NCBI GenBank assembly: GCA_045543635.1
Contig: JAZQMT010000099.1
Coordinates: forward strand, 1-8,850
From: SIG578 sp045543635
Lineage (GTDB): Bacteria; Bacillota; Clostridia; Oscillospirales; Ruminococcaceae
DNA length: 8,850 bases
Direction of reading: 5' to 3'
Part shown: piece by piece, positions 1-8,200 of the stretch
How positions within the stretch are numbered: the first letter of the stretch is position 1
Layout of the letters: every line of letters starts with the position of its first letter
Notes under the pieces: model-generated
The model's input: only the letters and a program-made list of their open reading frames with translations
Told to the model about the DNA's origin: nothing
Database searches by the model: none
Program-made: the position numbers and the translations under genes

Positions 1-50
1 CCTGCATCGGTGATGCTATCGCCTTGAAAGACGATTTTGACCTGTTTCAT
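1..50 (-). CDS. SGNH/GDSL-family hydrolase, N-terminal fragment cut by the window edge
   Basis: Reading leftwards from an ATG at 50-48, the first codons give MKQVKIVFQGDSITDAG before the window ends. A short beta strand running into GDSI(T)D is the block I signature of SGNH/GDSL esterases and lipases, and Ser12 would be the catalytic nucleophile. Members act on ester bonds in lipids, acylated sugars or peptidoglycan-linked polysaccharide; the substrate cannot be guessed from 17 residues. No signal peptide precedes the motif, so this form is probably cytoplasmic. The start lies one base after the pduL stop codon and has no clear Shine-Dalgarno of its own, which suggests co-transcription and translational coupling with pduL. 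The remaining family blocks (Gly, Asn, and the C-terminal Asp-x-x-His) lie outside the window. I am fairly sure of the family and have no evidence for a specific enzyme. Confidence 0.72.
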   Translation of the reverse strand, partial: MKQVKIVFQGDSITDA

Positions 51-51
51 T

Positions 52-621
52 TTATTTTACAATTTCACCATTCTTGAGACCGAATGCGGCATTTGCCTCA
101 TCGGTGTCAATGTGCATAGCCAAACCAAACTTGGGGCTAACGCGGACAACAACATCATCAAAGATGGTACTGCGCTGTTCCGACTCGATCTTAACGCGGA
201 TGTTCTGCTTGTCCTGTACGCCGAACTTTGCAGCATCCTCGGGAGTGATGTGAAGGTGACGCTTTGCAACGATAACACCTTCGGCAATCTCAACCTCGCC
301 GCAGGGACCGATCAGCTTGCAGCCTGCGCTGCCAGCGGTGTCTCCCGACTCGCGGATAGGAGCCGAAACACCGATGCTGCGGGCATCAGTCAGTGAAATT
401 TCAACCTGAGTTGCAGGACGGACAGGACCTAAAATGGAAACGCCCTTAAGCTCTCTCTTGGGCCCGACAACGGTAACTCTCTCTTCGCAGGCGAACTGAC
501 CGGGCTGGGAGAGATCTTTTTTAACAGTGAGCTTTGCATCTTTTCCAAACAGAGTTTCAAGATCGCTCTGGGAAAGATGTACATGGCGGGCAGAGGTTTC
601 AACTAAAATTTCTTTAGACAT
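52..621 (-). CDS. pduL: PduL-like phosphate acyltransferase (phosphotransacylase), probably cytosolic
   Basis: This 189-residue protein should interconvert acyl-CoA plus phosphate with acyl-phosphate plus CoA (acetyl or propanoyl), feeding acetate kinase for ATP or running in reverse for acyl-CoA supply. It shows the two related halves of PduL. Half one opens with TSARHVHLS (His13, His15), and half two has AKRHLHITPEDA (His122, His124). Between them lies GPVRPATQVEISLTDAR followed by IRESGD, and MHIDTDEANAA (His170) is near the C-terminus. The histidine pairs and His170 match the zinc-binding motifs known for the family, which is unrelated to classical Pta. I chose the ATG at 621 because AGGAG lies 8 bases upstream and the family motif begins almost at once. 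The open frame continues upstream to 735, but that extension covers the promoter. No microcompartment-targeting N-terminal helix is present, so a free cytosolic enzyme is inferred. Acyl-chain preference cannot be read from the sequence. Confidence 0.93.
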   Translation of the reverse strand: MSKEILVETSARHVHLSQSDLETLFGKDAKLTVKKDLSQPGQFACEERVTVVGPKRELKGVSILGPVRPATQVEISLTDARSIGVSAPIRESGDTAGSAGCKLIGPCGEVEIAEGVIVAKRHLHITPEDAAKFGVQDKQNIRVKIESEQRSTIFDDVVVRVSPKFGLAMHIDTDEANAAFGLKNGEIVK

Positions 622-629
622 AATATTTT

Positions 630-634
630 CTCCT
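630..634 (-). promoter_or_regulatory. Shine-Dalgarno site that fixes the pduL start
   Basis: Read on the minus strand the bases are AGGAG, 8 bases from the ATG at 621. No comparable site precedes the in-frame upstream ATG at 735, so this site decides for the shorter 189-residue protein. Confidence 0.8.
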
Positions 635-670
635 ATCTTCTGCAATGCAGAAATAATTTTCAACAAAAAT

Positions 671-699
671 ATTTTACTCTTTTTTGTTTTGCTTTTCAA
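671..699 (-). promoter_or_regulatory. Sigma-A-type promoter for pduL and the following hydrolase gene
   Basis: On the minus strand a TTGAAA -35 box (699-694) is separated by exactly 17 bases from a TAAAAT -10 box (676-671). Each hexamer is one base off consensus, and the spacer is A-rich. Transcription would start near position 664, giving a leader of about 43 bases before the ATG at 621. That is too short for most riboswitches and I see no leader structure. The promoter lies wholly in the divergent intergenic region. Confidence 0.65.
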
Positions 700-745
700 G
701 TGATTTACAGAAAAAAGAGGGAAAAAAGCCTCCAAAATTGCTCAA

Positions 746-777
746 TTGTATCAAAAAAGCATCAAAATGAATATATT
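746..777 (+). promoter_or_regulatory. Tentative weak promoter for the P-loop ATPase gene
   Basis: The divergent region must also supply a start for the plus-strand gene at 814. The best -10 candidate is TATATT (772-777). The only -35-like partner, TTGTAT (746-751), sits at a long 20-base spacing. A second AT-rich candidate, TAAAAT (782-787), has no -35 partner. The region is so A/T-rich that chance matches are likely, so the exact boxes are uncertain. The contrast with the strong promoters of pduL and addB suggests low constitutive expression or a need for an activator. Confidence 0.25.
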
Positions 778-813
778 GGATTAAAATGAAACTACGGGTG
801 CGGAGGGAAAACA

Positions 814-1890
814 ATGTCAGAAAATATCTACCATTTTTTCATGAGTGCTGCTACTCCGAGTGGCTTTGTTACAAATTTTTCCGAATTAACTGATGAAACC
901 CGCTATCAAAAAGCTTATCTTATCAAAGGCGGCCCCGGTTCAGGTAAATCAACACTTATTAAAAAGGCAGCGACAGTAATGGGTAAAAAACAGGGCGCCG
1001 TTGAGCTGATTCATTGTTCTGCCGATGTTTCCTCGATGGATGCTGCCGTTTTTCATCATTCTAAAACAACCATACTTGATGCAACTGCGCCTCATGTTGT
1101 AAATCCGGCAATTCCGGGTGTATTTGAGCGTATGGTCTCGCTCTATGACTGTTTTGATAATAAAAAACTAAAAGAGTTTGAGCCTGAGATACGCCGCGCA
1201 AAAGAGGCAGAGGAAATGTGCCGCAAAAGGTTTGAGAGTCTTTATAGGGCGGCGGGTATGCTGCTTTCCTCGAATGAAAGTATCGCCGCTCGCTGTATAG
1301 ATGCTGATAAGCTTTCCAATTTTATTGCGAGACTGTGTATGCGCGAGCTGAAAAAGCCCGAAGCGGAAAACAGTGAGCTGCGCAGGCGTTATTTAAGCTC
1401 ACTTACCAAAGACGGCGTTTTCGTTTTTACAGATACTGCTGAAAAGCTTTGTGATCGCCTTTTGGTGCTTCAGGATGATAACGGTGCAGTTGCGGGAATT
1501 ATTCTTGAAGGAATGTGTGCTGCTGCTCTTTCCATGGGACATACGGTGTATAGCTGCCCTTGTCCGATGTCTCGCAGCGGCAGGATAGAACATCTTTTCA
1601 TCCCTGAGCTGAGACTTGGGTTTATGACCTCCAATAAATTTCATCCCATTAAATTGCCGGCTGCAAAAATAATACATACCTCTCGGTTTATTGATAAGGA
1701 GCGTATGCGGGAGTATAGCTTCAGGGCATCATTTCAGCGGCGCGCGGCGAGAGAGCTTTTAAAGGAAGCGGCCGTTTTTTTAAATGAACGTCTTTCTGCC
1801 CATCAAAGGCTGGAAGAGTTCTATGTAAAATCCTGTGATTTTGTTGCAAGAGAAGCTTTGTTTGATGCTGTTCTTTCCGAGCTTGCGTAA
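814..1890 (+). CDS. Two-domain P-loop ATPase of unknown function (PRK06851-type), second P-loop degenerate
   Basis: The product has 358 residues and two related nucleotide-binding halves. Half one (about 5-95) has a clean Walker A, GGPGSGKST at 39-47, then ELIHCSADVSSMDAAV (64-79) and DATAPH (89-94). A charged, probably helical region rich in Lys, Glu and Arg (about 115-190) links the halves. Half two (about 192-280) repeats the pattern: KDGVFVFTD mirrors the opening, YSCPCP aligns with IHCSAD, and IEHLFIPELRLGFMTSNKFH follows. Its P-loop position reads QDDNGAVAG (220-228), with Ala at the invariant lysine. I recognise the layout as an uncharacterised, mostly clostridial family (PRK06851, recalled not searched) of about 360-370 residues, so this copy is full length. 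There is no signal peptide or membrane segment. The ATG has GGAGGG 6 bases upstream, and a terminator follows at once, so the gene appears monocistronic. Its role is unknown; ATP binding by half one is well supported and any substrate is not. Confidence 0.82.
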   Translation: MSENIYHFFMSAATPSGFVTNFSELTDETRYQKAYLIKGGPGSGKSTLIKKAATVMGKKQGAVELIHCSADVSSMDAAVFHHSKTTILDATAPHVVNPAIPGVFERMVSLYDCFDNKKLKEFEPEIRRAKEAEEMCRKRFESLYRAAGMLLSSNESIAARCIDADKLSNFIARLCMRELKKPEAENSELRRRYLSSLTKDGVFVFTDTAEKLCDRLLVLQDDNGAVAGIILEGMCAAALSMGHTVYSCPCPMSRSGRIEHLFIPELRLGFMTSNKFHPIKLPAAKIIHTSRFIDKERMREYSFRASFQRRAARELLKEAAVFLNERLSAHQRLEEFYVKSCDFVAREALFDAVLSELA

Positions 1891-1895
1891 TTAGA

Positions 1896-1940
1896 AAAAG
1901 GCGGTGTTTTTTAGAAAACGCCGTCTTTTGTTTTTATTTT
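1896..1940 (+). terminator. Intrinsic terminator of the P-loop ATPase gene
   Basis: Five bases after the stop codon, a 15-bp stem (1896-1910 with 1915-1929) closes on a TTAG loop. Thirteen pairs are Watson-Crick and two are G:T wobbles. The stem runs AAAAG, GC-rich core, TTTT, and is followed by a T-rich tract (1926-1940) interrupted only by single G and A bases. The A-run on the left arm would also give a U-tract in the other direction, but no minus-strand gene ends here. Confidence 0.9.
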
Positions 1941-1967
1941 GACAACCGAACCAAAAAATAATATAAT
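1939..1967 (+). promoter_or_regulatory. Consensus-perfect sigma-A promoter of the addBA operon
   Basis: TTGACA (1939-1944) and TATAAT (1962-1967) are both exact consensus hexamers with the optimal 17-base spacing. The predicted start is near 1974, leaving a leader of about 27 bases that contains the AAAGGAGA ribosome-binding site (1986-1993), 7 bases before the addB ATG. The first two bases of the -35 box are the end of the preceding terminator's T-tract. I see no operator-like inverted repeat, which fits constitutive expression. Confidence 0.85.
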
Positions 1968-2000
1968 ATAAATAGTATTATTTCGAAAGGAGAGTGCAAA

Positions 2001-5000
2001 ATGCTTAAACCTGTTTTTGCAAGAGCGGGAAGCGATAAAAACGCTTTTTTGGCGGATGTTATCCGCGAGGCTGTTTGCAGCTCGGCGCGAAAGACAATGC
2101 TTATTGTTCCCGAACAATCTTCTTTTGAAACCGAAAAGGAGCTTTATCTTTCCTTGGGGGATCGTGATTATGCCAGAGTTGAGGTTTTGAGCTTTACTCG
2201 TCTATGCAGCCTTATCCGCACAGGCTTTGGAAGCCGCAGCGGAGAAAAACTCTCGGCAGCGGGAAAACTGATTCTCGCTTCGTGTGCGGCAGAAAAGGCA
2301 GCCCCTTCTCTTCGTGTTTACGGCGGACAAGTTTCCAGCAATGCTTTTGCACAAAAAGTTTCCGCCATGATAGATGAACTTAAGGTTGCAGGCATTTCTC
2401 CCGATGCCTTTGAAAAGGGGTTGCAAAACTTTTCAAATAACCCCCTGCTTTTAAACAAGCTTTCGGATGTTGCTTGGCTCTATCACTGGTATGATGTGTT
2501 GCTCTCTGAAAATTATCTTGACCCGTCCGATGAACTTGCGGATGCTGCAGTTCGCATAGGGGACGGAGCTTTCTTTAAAAATTATGATATAATTATTGAT
2601 GAATTTGCATCTTTTAATGCATCCCAGCTGGGCATGATTGCGAAAATGCTGCAAAACAGTCCTTCGGTAACCGTCCTTCTTTGCAGTAAGCCTATTGTAG
2701 GCGGGCGCTGTCCAACCGCTTTTCGCACCCCCAATGATACCTTCAGAAAATTGAAACAGCTTGCTGCTCGTGTCGGCACACAGGTGAAAGCGCCGCTTTG
2801 TCTGAAAGCGGGAGAGCTGTATCAAAATGAGGATATGCGAATTCTCGAAAAATTTGCTGCCGGAGAATCAGGGTGCGGTAAGGTCGGCAAAAATATAACC
2901 ATAAGTGCGGCGCGCTCTGTAAAAGAGGAATGCCGCTTTGTTGCGGCAGCTATTCGCAGGTTGGTTTCCGAAAAGAGAATGCGTTACCGCGATATTGCTG
3001 TTGTCGGGCGGGATATGACAGATTATCTTATTCACCTGGAGGATAGTTTCCGCCTTTATGATATTCCGTTTTTTGCTGATAGGCGCACCTCGCTGGATAC
3101 GCGCCCTGTTGTGGTGTTTATTGTAAATTTGCTTGAGGTCTTAATCAGTGACATAGAACCTTCTCGTTTGATAAGTTATCTAAAATGCGGCGTTTCTCCG
3201 CTTACAGCGGATGAAGCAGTTGAGCTTGAAAATTATATTGACCTTTGGAAGCTTTCCCAAAAGGAACTTAAAAATGACTTTGAAAAAAATCCTCAGGGCT
3301 TAGAGGGTGAACCTGATGAAGCTGCTCTTGAGCGGTTAAATTACCTAAATGGGTTGCGCAAAAAAGCTGTTATGCCGCTTTTTGCCTTGAAAAAAGAGAT
3401 TGCAGACCAAGAGGGCAGCTCTGTTACTCGCAGTATTTATCGATTTATGGAGCAAAACGGTGTGCTTCAAAAGCTTTCGGAGCTTACAAACGCTCTTTCC
3501 GAAACCGATAGTGCTCTTGCTGCTGAGCAGTATCGTGCCTATCAGTCATGTATGAGTGTAATGTCTCAGCTTGCGAGTCTGCTGAAAGGAAATAAGATTT
3601 CGCTTAAACGTTACCTTGAGCTTTTTCGCCTTGCGCTATCCTCAGAGGATGTCGGCTCTATTCCGCACCACCTTGATGAGGTTCAGGTGGGCGATGCAGG
3701 CAGAATTCGCACAGGCGCAGTCAAAGCGGTGTTCCTCGTTGGAATGAATGAGGGGCTTTTCCCAAAACGGCATAGTGAGGATGGGCTGTTTTCGGATAAT
3801 GACCGTAAACTGGTGCGTGAGGCGGGAATGGATATTTTAACCCCCGCAAACGTCATGAACCAGAATGAAAGCTATTATTTATATACCGCTTTAAGCTGTG
3901 CAAGTGACGAGGTGCACATAAGCTACTGCCGCAATACACAGGCAGGAGATGCAGTTTTTGCTTCTAAAATCGTAAACCAAATAAGGGATACCCTCGGTGT
4001 TGCTGAAACCGATTTAAGCAGTATGGACCAAACTGCCCTGCTTGGCACAAATGAAGCAGATTTTGAGCTGCTCTGCCGCTCGTATCACAGTAACTGCACC
4101 TTTGCAAACAGCTTGCGGGAGTATTTTATGACGATGCAGGAGGATACCTACCGCAACAGGCTATTGAGCATTGATAAGGGGTTGCGTTTGCGAACTTCCT
4201 CCATAGGAAACGCCGCTGCGGCAAAACTCTATGGCAGCGAAATGATGATTTCTCCCTCTCAGATAGAGCGGTATCATCTCTGCCGTTTTTCCCATTTCTG
4301 CCGTTACGGACTTTCACTGCGTCCTTTAAAACCCGCCGAGATAACCGCGCTTGACAGCGGTAATGCCATCCATGAGGTGCTGGAGCGGTTGCTTAAAAAT
4401 TATAGTAAAGAGCAGATAGCCTTATTTTCCGAGAAAGAGCTTTCTTGCAAGGTCGAAAAGATGCTTTATGAATTTTTAAGTGTGCGTATCGGTGAGAATG
4501 CCATGCAGGATAACCGTATTCGCTATAGCATCCTTCGCCTGAAATCGACCATTGTTCCTGTTATCGGTTATATAATAAAAGAACTTGCGGTCAGCGGGTT
4601 TATTCCCAATGATTTTGAATTGCAAATTCGCTGTGGAGGGGATTTAGAGCCTTATCGCATTATTTCCGAGCAAGGAACGAGTATCGGGGTGTACGGTAAG
4701 GTTGACCGGGTTGATACACTGGCGGTTGACGGAAAAACCTATGTTCGTGTTATTGATTATAAAAGCGGCGGCAAAAGTTTTGACCGCGAGGAGCTTGCCT
4801 ACGGAATTAATTTGCAGATGTTCCTCTATTTGTTCTCTATCTGGGAGAACGGAGGAAAGAGATACGGCGGCAAGGTAACCCCCTCGGGCGTTCTCTATAT
4901 GCCCGCTAAACGCCCCGATATTAAGATAGACGGCAATGAGGATAAGGGCGATATAAAAAATATGCAGGACAAGGAGTTTCGCATGAAAGGTCTCCTTCTT

Positions 5001-5288
5001 TCACAGGAACCTGTAATCAACGAAAACACCAAAAGATTTTGCAGTGCACTTTTTGGCGATATTACGGAGTTTTCCGCCATAAAAAAACAAACAGAAAAAC
5101 TTTTATGCAAAATGGCGGACGAGCTTCGCTTGGGTGAGCTTTCCATAAATCCGCTTTATAGCGGCAGGGAAAACCGCGCTTGCAAAAATTGCGATTATCG
5201 CATGATATGCGGATTTGAGGAGGGCGATCCTCATCGCACAATGCAAAAGATAAAAAAGAGTGAAAAAGAGGTGGGAAAGGATGGCTGA
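2001..5288 (+). CDS. addB: ATP-dependent helicase/nuclease subunit B (AddB)
   Basis: AddB pairs with AddA to resect double-strand DNA ends and, in Bacillus subtilis, carries the nuclease that cuts the 5'-ended strand and the Chi-recognition surface. The 1095-residue length is near the B. subtilis size. Family landmarks run in order: LIVPEQSSFETEKEL near the N-terminus, VLSFTRLCSLI, IIIDEFASFNASQLG, the QVGDAGRIRTGAVKAVFLVG stretch and MNEGLFP. The C-terminal RecB-like nuclease shows His791, Asp902 (in GKVDRVD), Asp919 and Lys921 (IDYKSGG) and Gln939 (NLQMFLYL). Four iron-sulfur ligands are present: Cys761 (in HLCRFSHF) and Cys1061, Cys1064, Cys1070 in a CX2CX5C arrangement like that of B. subtilis AddB. 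The oddity is the Walker A position, ARAGSDKN (7-14), where members normally have GRAGSGKT. The gene starts behind a strong Shine-Dalgarno, and its last 8 bases overlap addA. Nuclease activity is well supported; ATP binding by AddB is doubtful. Confidence 0.96.
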   Translation: MLKPVFARAGSDKNAFLADVIREAVCSSARKTMLIVPEQSSFETEKELYLSLGDRDYARVEVLSFTRLCSLIRTGFGSRSGEKLSAAGKLILASCAAEKAAPSLRVYGGQVSSNAFAQKVSAMIDELKVAGISPDAFEKGLQNFSNNPLLLNKLSDVAWLYHWYDVLLSENYLDPSDELADAAVRIGDGAFFKNYDIIIDEFASFNASQLGMIAKMLQNSPSVTVLLCSKPIVGGRCPTAFRTPNDTFRKLKQLAARVGTQVKAPLCLKAGELYQNEDMRILEKFAAGESGCGKVGKNITISAARSVKEECRFVAAAIRRLVSEKRMRYRDIAVVGRDMTDYLIHLEDSFRLYDIPFFADRRTSLDTRPVVVFIVNLLEVLISDIEPSRLISYLKCGVSPLTADEAVELENYIDLWKLSQKELKNDFEKNPQGLEGEPDEAALERLNYLNGLRKKAVMPLFALKKEIADQEGSSVTRSIYRFMEQNGVLQKLSELTNALSETDSALAAEQYRAYQSCMSVMSQLASLLKGNKISLKRYLELFRLALSSEDVGSIPHHLDEVQVGDAGRIRTGAVKAVFLVGMNEGLFPKRHSEDGLFSDNDRKLVREAGMDILTPANVMNQNESYYLYTALSCASDEVHISYCRNTQAGDAVFASKIVNQIRDTLGVAETDLSSMDQTALLGTNEADFELLCRSYHSNCTFANSLREYFMTMQEDTYRNRLLSIDKGLRLRTSSIGNAAAAKLYGSEMMISPSQIERYHLCRFSHFCRYGLSLRPLKPAEITALDSGNAIHEVLERLLKNYSKEQIALFSEKELSCKVEKMLYEFLSVRIGENAMQDNRIRYSILRLKSTIVPVIGYIIKELAVSGFIPNDFELQIRCGGDLEPYRIISEQGTSIGVYGKVDRVDTLAVDGKTYVRVIDYKSGGKSFDREELAYGINLQMFLYLFSIWENGGKRYGGKVTPSGVLYMPAKRPDIKIDGNEDKGDIKNMQDKEFRMKGLLLSQEPVINENTKRFCSALFGDITEFSAIKKQTEKLLCKMADELRLGELSINPLYSGRENRACKNCDYRMICGFEEGDPHRTMQKIKKSEKEVGKDG
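5268..5273 (+). promoter_or_regulatory. Shine-Dalgarno site inside the addB end that selects the addA start
   Basis: GAGGTG ends 7 bases before the ATG at 5281. The frame also has a GTG at 5260 that would add seven residues, but that start would place this site within its own coding sequence. The ATG at 5281 is therefore preferred. The site is internal to the last addB codons, so translation of addA is probably coupled to that of addB. Confidence 0.7.
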
Positions 5289-8200
5289 AAGAAAATGGAC
5301 TCCGGCACAGCTTGATTTTATCAATGCCGAGCGTGGCCCGATTCTTGTTTCTGCGGCGGCGGGTTCGGGTAAAACTGCCTCTATCGTTGCACGCGTTTCA
5401 CGCCGACTTTCTGACCCTTCCAATCCTCTTGCGGCGCATCGCCTTTTAATGACCACATTTTCTAACGCCGCCGCAAATGAAATGCTTTCGCGCATTGAGG
5501 CAGAGCTTGAGCAAAAATTGTATGAGGATCCCGATAATGAGAGCCTAAAACTGCAAATTGAACAGATGGCCGAGGCGCAAATAAGCACGATTCATAGCTT
5601 TTGTCTTAAAATTATAAGAGAAAACTTTTCGTATTTGGGGCTATATTGTGATTTTCGGGTAGTGGATGAAGCAGAAAATGAAATGCTTATGATGAGCGCT
5701 CTGGAGCGGGTTATGAAACGCGCCTATGCTCAGAATGACCCGAACTTCTATAAGCTTATAGAGCTTGTTTGCAGCTCGAAAAATGATTATGAACTTTCAC
5801 AGGTCATTTTAAAACTCTACCGAACCGTTATTGCAATGCCCTTTCCTGAGGATGTCCTCAAGCGCTGGCTTGAGAGCTTTTCCGATACGGAGGAAAGCTA
5901 CCGAAAATGGGCCGATATAGTTATTGAGCAGGCAAAAAAAGCTGTAAATTATACACTTGAGCTTTGCCATAAAAATATTGATGAGATAGGCAACAGCGAT
6001 GAATGTGCTTTTGTAGTTTCAGATATTGAGGCGATAAGGGAAATTGAAAAGGCATTGCTTTCGGGGGATCTGACCGCGGCATACGCTGCGGCAAAGGCAA
6101 TTAAAATAGATAACCGCATTATGCCAAAAAAGCTTGAAGCGCAAGTAAAAGAGCGGGTAAAGCTTTCGCGCGAAACGATTCGAGATACTATAAAAAAACT
6201 ATGTGAGCAGCTCTCTTATACCGACAGGGAGGCTTACTGCGCCGATCAGCGCATACTGCTTCCGGCAGTAAAACTGCTGTTTTCGCTGGTGCATGAGTTT
6301 ATACAGGAGTTTGCAGCCGCCAAACGAGAGAAAAATCTACTGGATTTCTCTGATGCCGAGCAGTTTATGCTGAATCTTGTTTGGCGGAAAAATGAAAACG
6401 GCGGCTATGAGCGAACAGAGCTTGCAAATGAGCTGAGGGAACGGTTCGATGAAATTTATATCGACGAGTATCAGGATGTCAATGCTGCACAGGATATGAT
6501 TTTCAGAGCGATTGAGCCTAAAAGCGGCAATGTTTTTATGGTTGGCGATGTTAAGCAGAGTATTTATGGTTTTCGCCAGGCAGATGCCGATATTTTTGAG
6601 GATAAAAAACAAAGCTTTGCAGATTATGATGGAGAACATTTTCCCGCTAAGATTTTTTTTGACAGCAATTTCCGCAGCCGTTCAGGTGTTACTGATTTCG
6701 TAAATCAGGTATTTTTCAAAATCATGACCGAGGATTCTTGCGGCAGCAGCTATACCGAGGCAGACTCGCTGAAAGCAAAGGCTGACTATGCTGAAAATGG
6801 TGCTTCGGGAACAACGTTTCTTTTTTATGAATGTCCAAAAGGGACGCGTGAAAAGGAATGGCTTGAGGATGAGGCACGCCTTATAGCCTCTGAAATTCAT
6901 CGTCTGGTAAAAAGCGGATACCGGGTTAAGCAGGGAGAGGGACTGCGTGCTTGTCGGTATGAGGATTTTTGTATTCTTTCCCGCTCCGACGGTAATCGTT
7001 TTTCAGCTTATGCAGAGGCACTGAATGCACTTGATATTGAGGTCTGCGTTGATAAAAGCGGCAGCGACTTTTTAGAGAGCCGCGAAATGCTGCTCGTTCT
7101 TTCACTTTTAAAAGCAATCAATAATCCTTATGATGATATTGCCCTTTGCAGTGCAATGATGTCACCGATTTTCCTTTTCAGTCCTGCTAAGCTGGCAGAG
7201 CTACGCGGCGGAAAAGGAAAAAAAGCGGGGCTTTATGATGCAGTCAAAGCTGCGGCAGATGAGGGCAATACAGAATGTATTGAATTTTTAAAAGGACTGC
7301 GCAGTCTCCAAAGGCTGGCGGCAGGTCAAAGTGTCGATAAATTGCTTTCAATCCTGTATGACCGTTATGGGCTTTATAATATGATCGGTGCCATGAACAG
7401 TGGCGAGGAGCGCATGAACAATTTGGATATGTTCCGTTATTATGCAAGGCGTTTTGAGCAAAACGGTTATAAAGGCCTCAGTGAGTTTTTGCGTTTTATA
7501 AATAAAACCGCGCAGAATAATAAAAAACTCAAAGGCGGTACTCCGGGTGGAGAAAATCGCAATGCAGTCAATATTATGACCATTCATAAATCTAAGGGAC
7601 TTGAGTTTCCTATCTGTATTCTCGCAAACTCTCTTAAAAGCTTTAATAATGCCGACCTTATTTCCAACACCCTGATCCACAAGGAATTCGGATTTGCTTG
7701 CATGATAAAGGATGATGCAAGGGCTGTTCGCTATGCTCCTCTTTCCTATAAGGCGCTGCGCCTTGCAGGGGAGCAGAGCCAGATTGCCGAGGAATTGCGT
7801 ATTCTTTATGTTGCCCTCACCCGCGCAAAAGAAAAGCTTATTATTCCTGTGGTTCGCAGCTCTATGGATAAACTTCTGGGAGAAGCTATGTTAAATGCAA
7901 AAAGCAGAAGCAACAGCTTTGCCGTTTGTGAGAGCAAAAGCTATGCCCGCTGGCTGATGCTTTCTTGTGTCGGCGGCAGGAGTATGCAGAGTGTTTGCAA
8001 CGCGTTTTTGCAGCAGACAGATTGTGTTTCAAATGATTGCGGGTTTGAGGCAAAAGTGGTGCATGAGCTATCATGTGACAGTGGGCCGGAGCCGTTAGAG
8101 CGTGTTGCAAGTTCTAGCGCGCTTATAGAAGAAATTCGCGCTCGAGCCCGCTTTGTTTATCCCTATGGGGCGCAAACCACAATTCCGAGCAAATTTTCGG

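Noticed and set aside
37..396. Open frame of 119 codons on the plus strand opposite the pduL-like gene.
   Set aside because: It is the antisense shadow of a clear enzyme gene, has no ribosome-binding site and shows no recognisable motif.
717..732. Small inverted repeat GAGG...CCTC in the divergent intergenic region, considered as an operator or hairpin.
   Set aside because: Only four base pairs in an A-rich context; not distinguishable from chance.
622..735. In-frame N-terminal extension of the pduL-like gene (38 residues from an ATG at 735), which could be read as an encapsulation-type helix.
   Set aside because: It spans the A/T-rich promoter with its TTGAAA and TAAAAT boxes, has no ribosome-binding site at 735, and is unlike known PduL targeting peptides. 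AGGAG before the ATG at 621 gives a better start.
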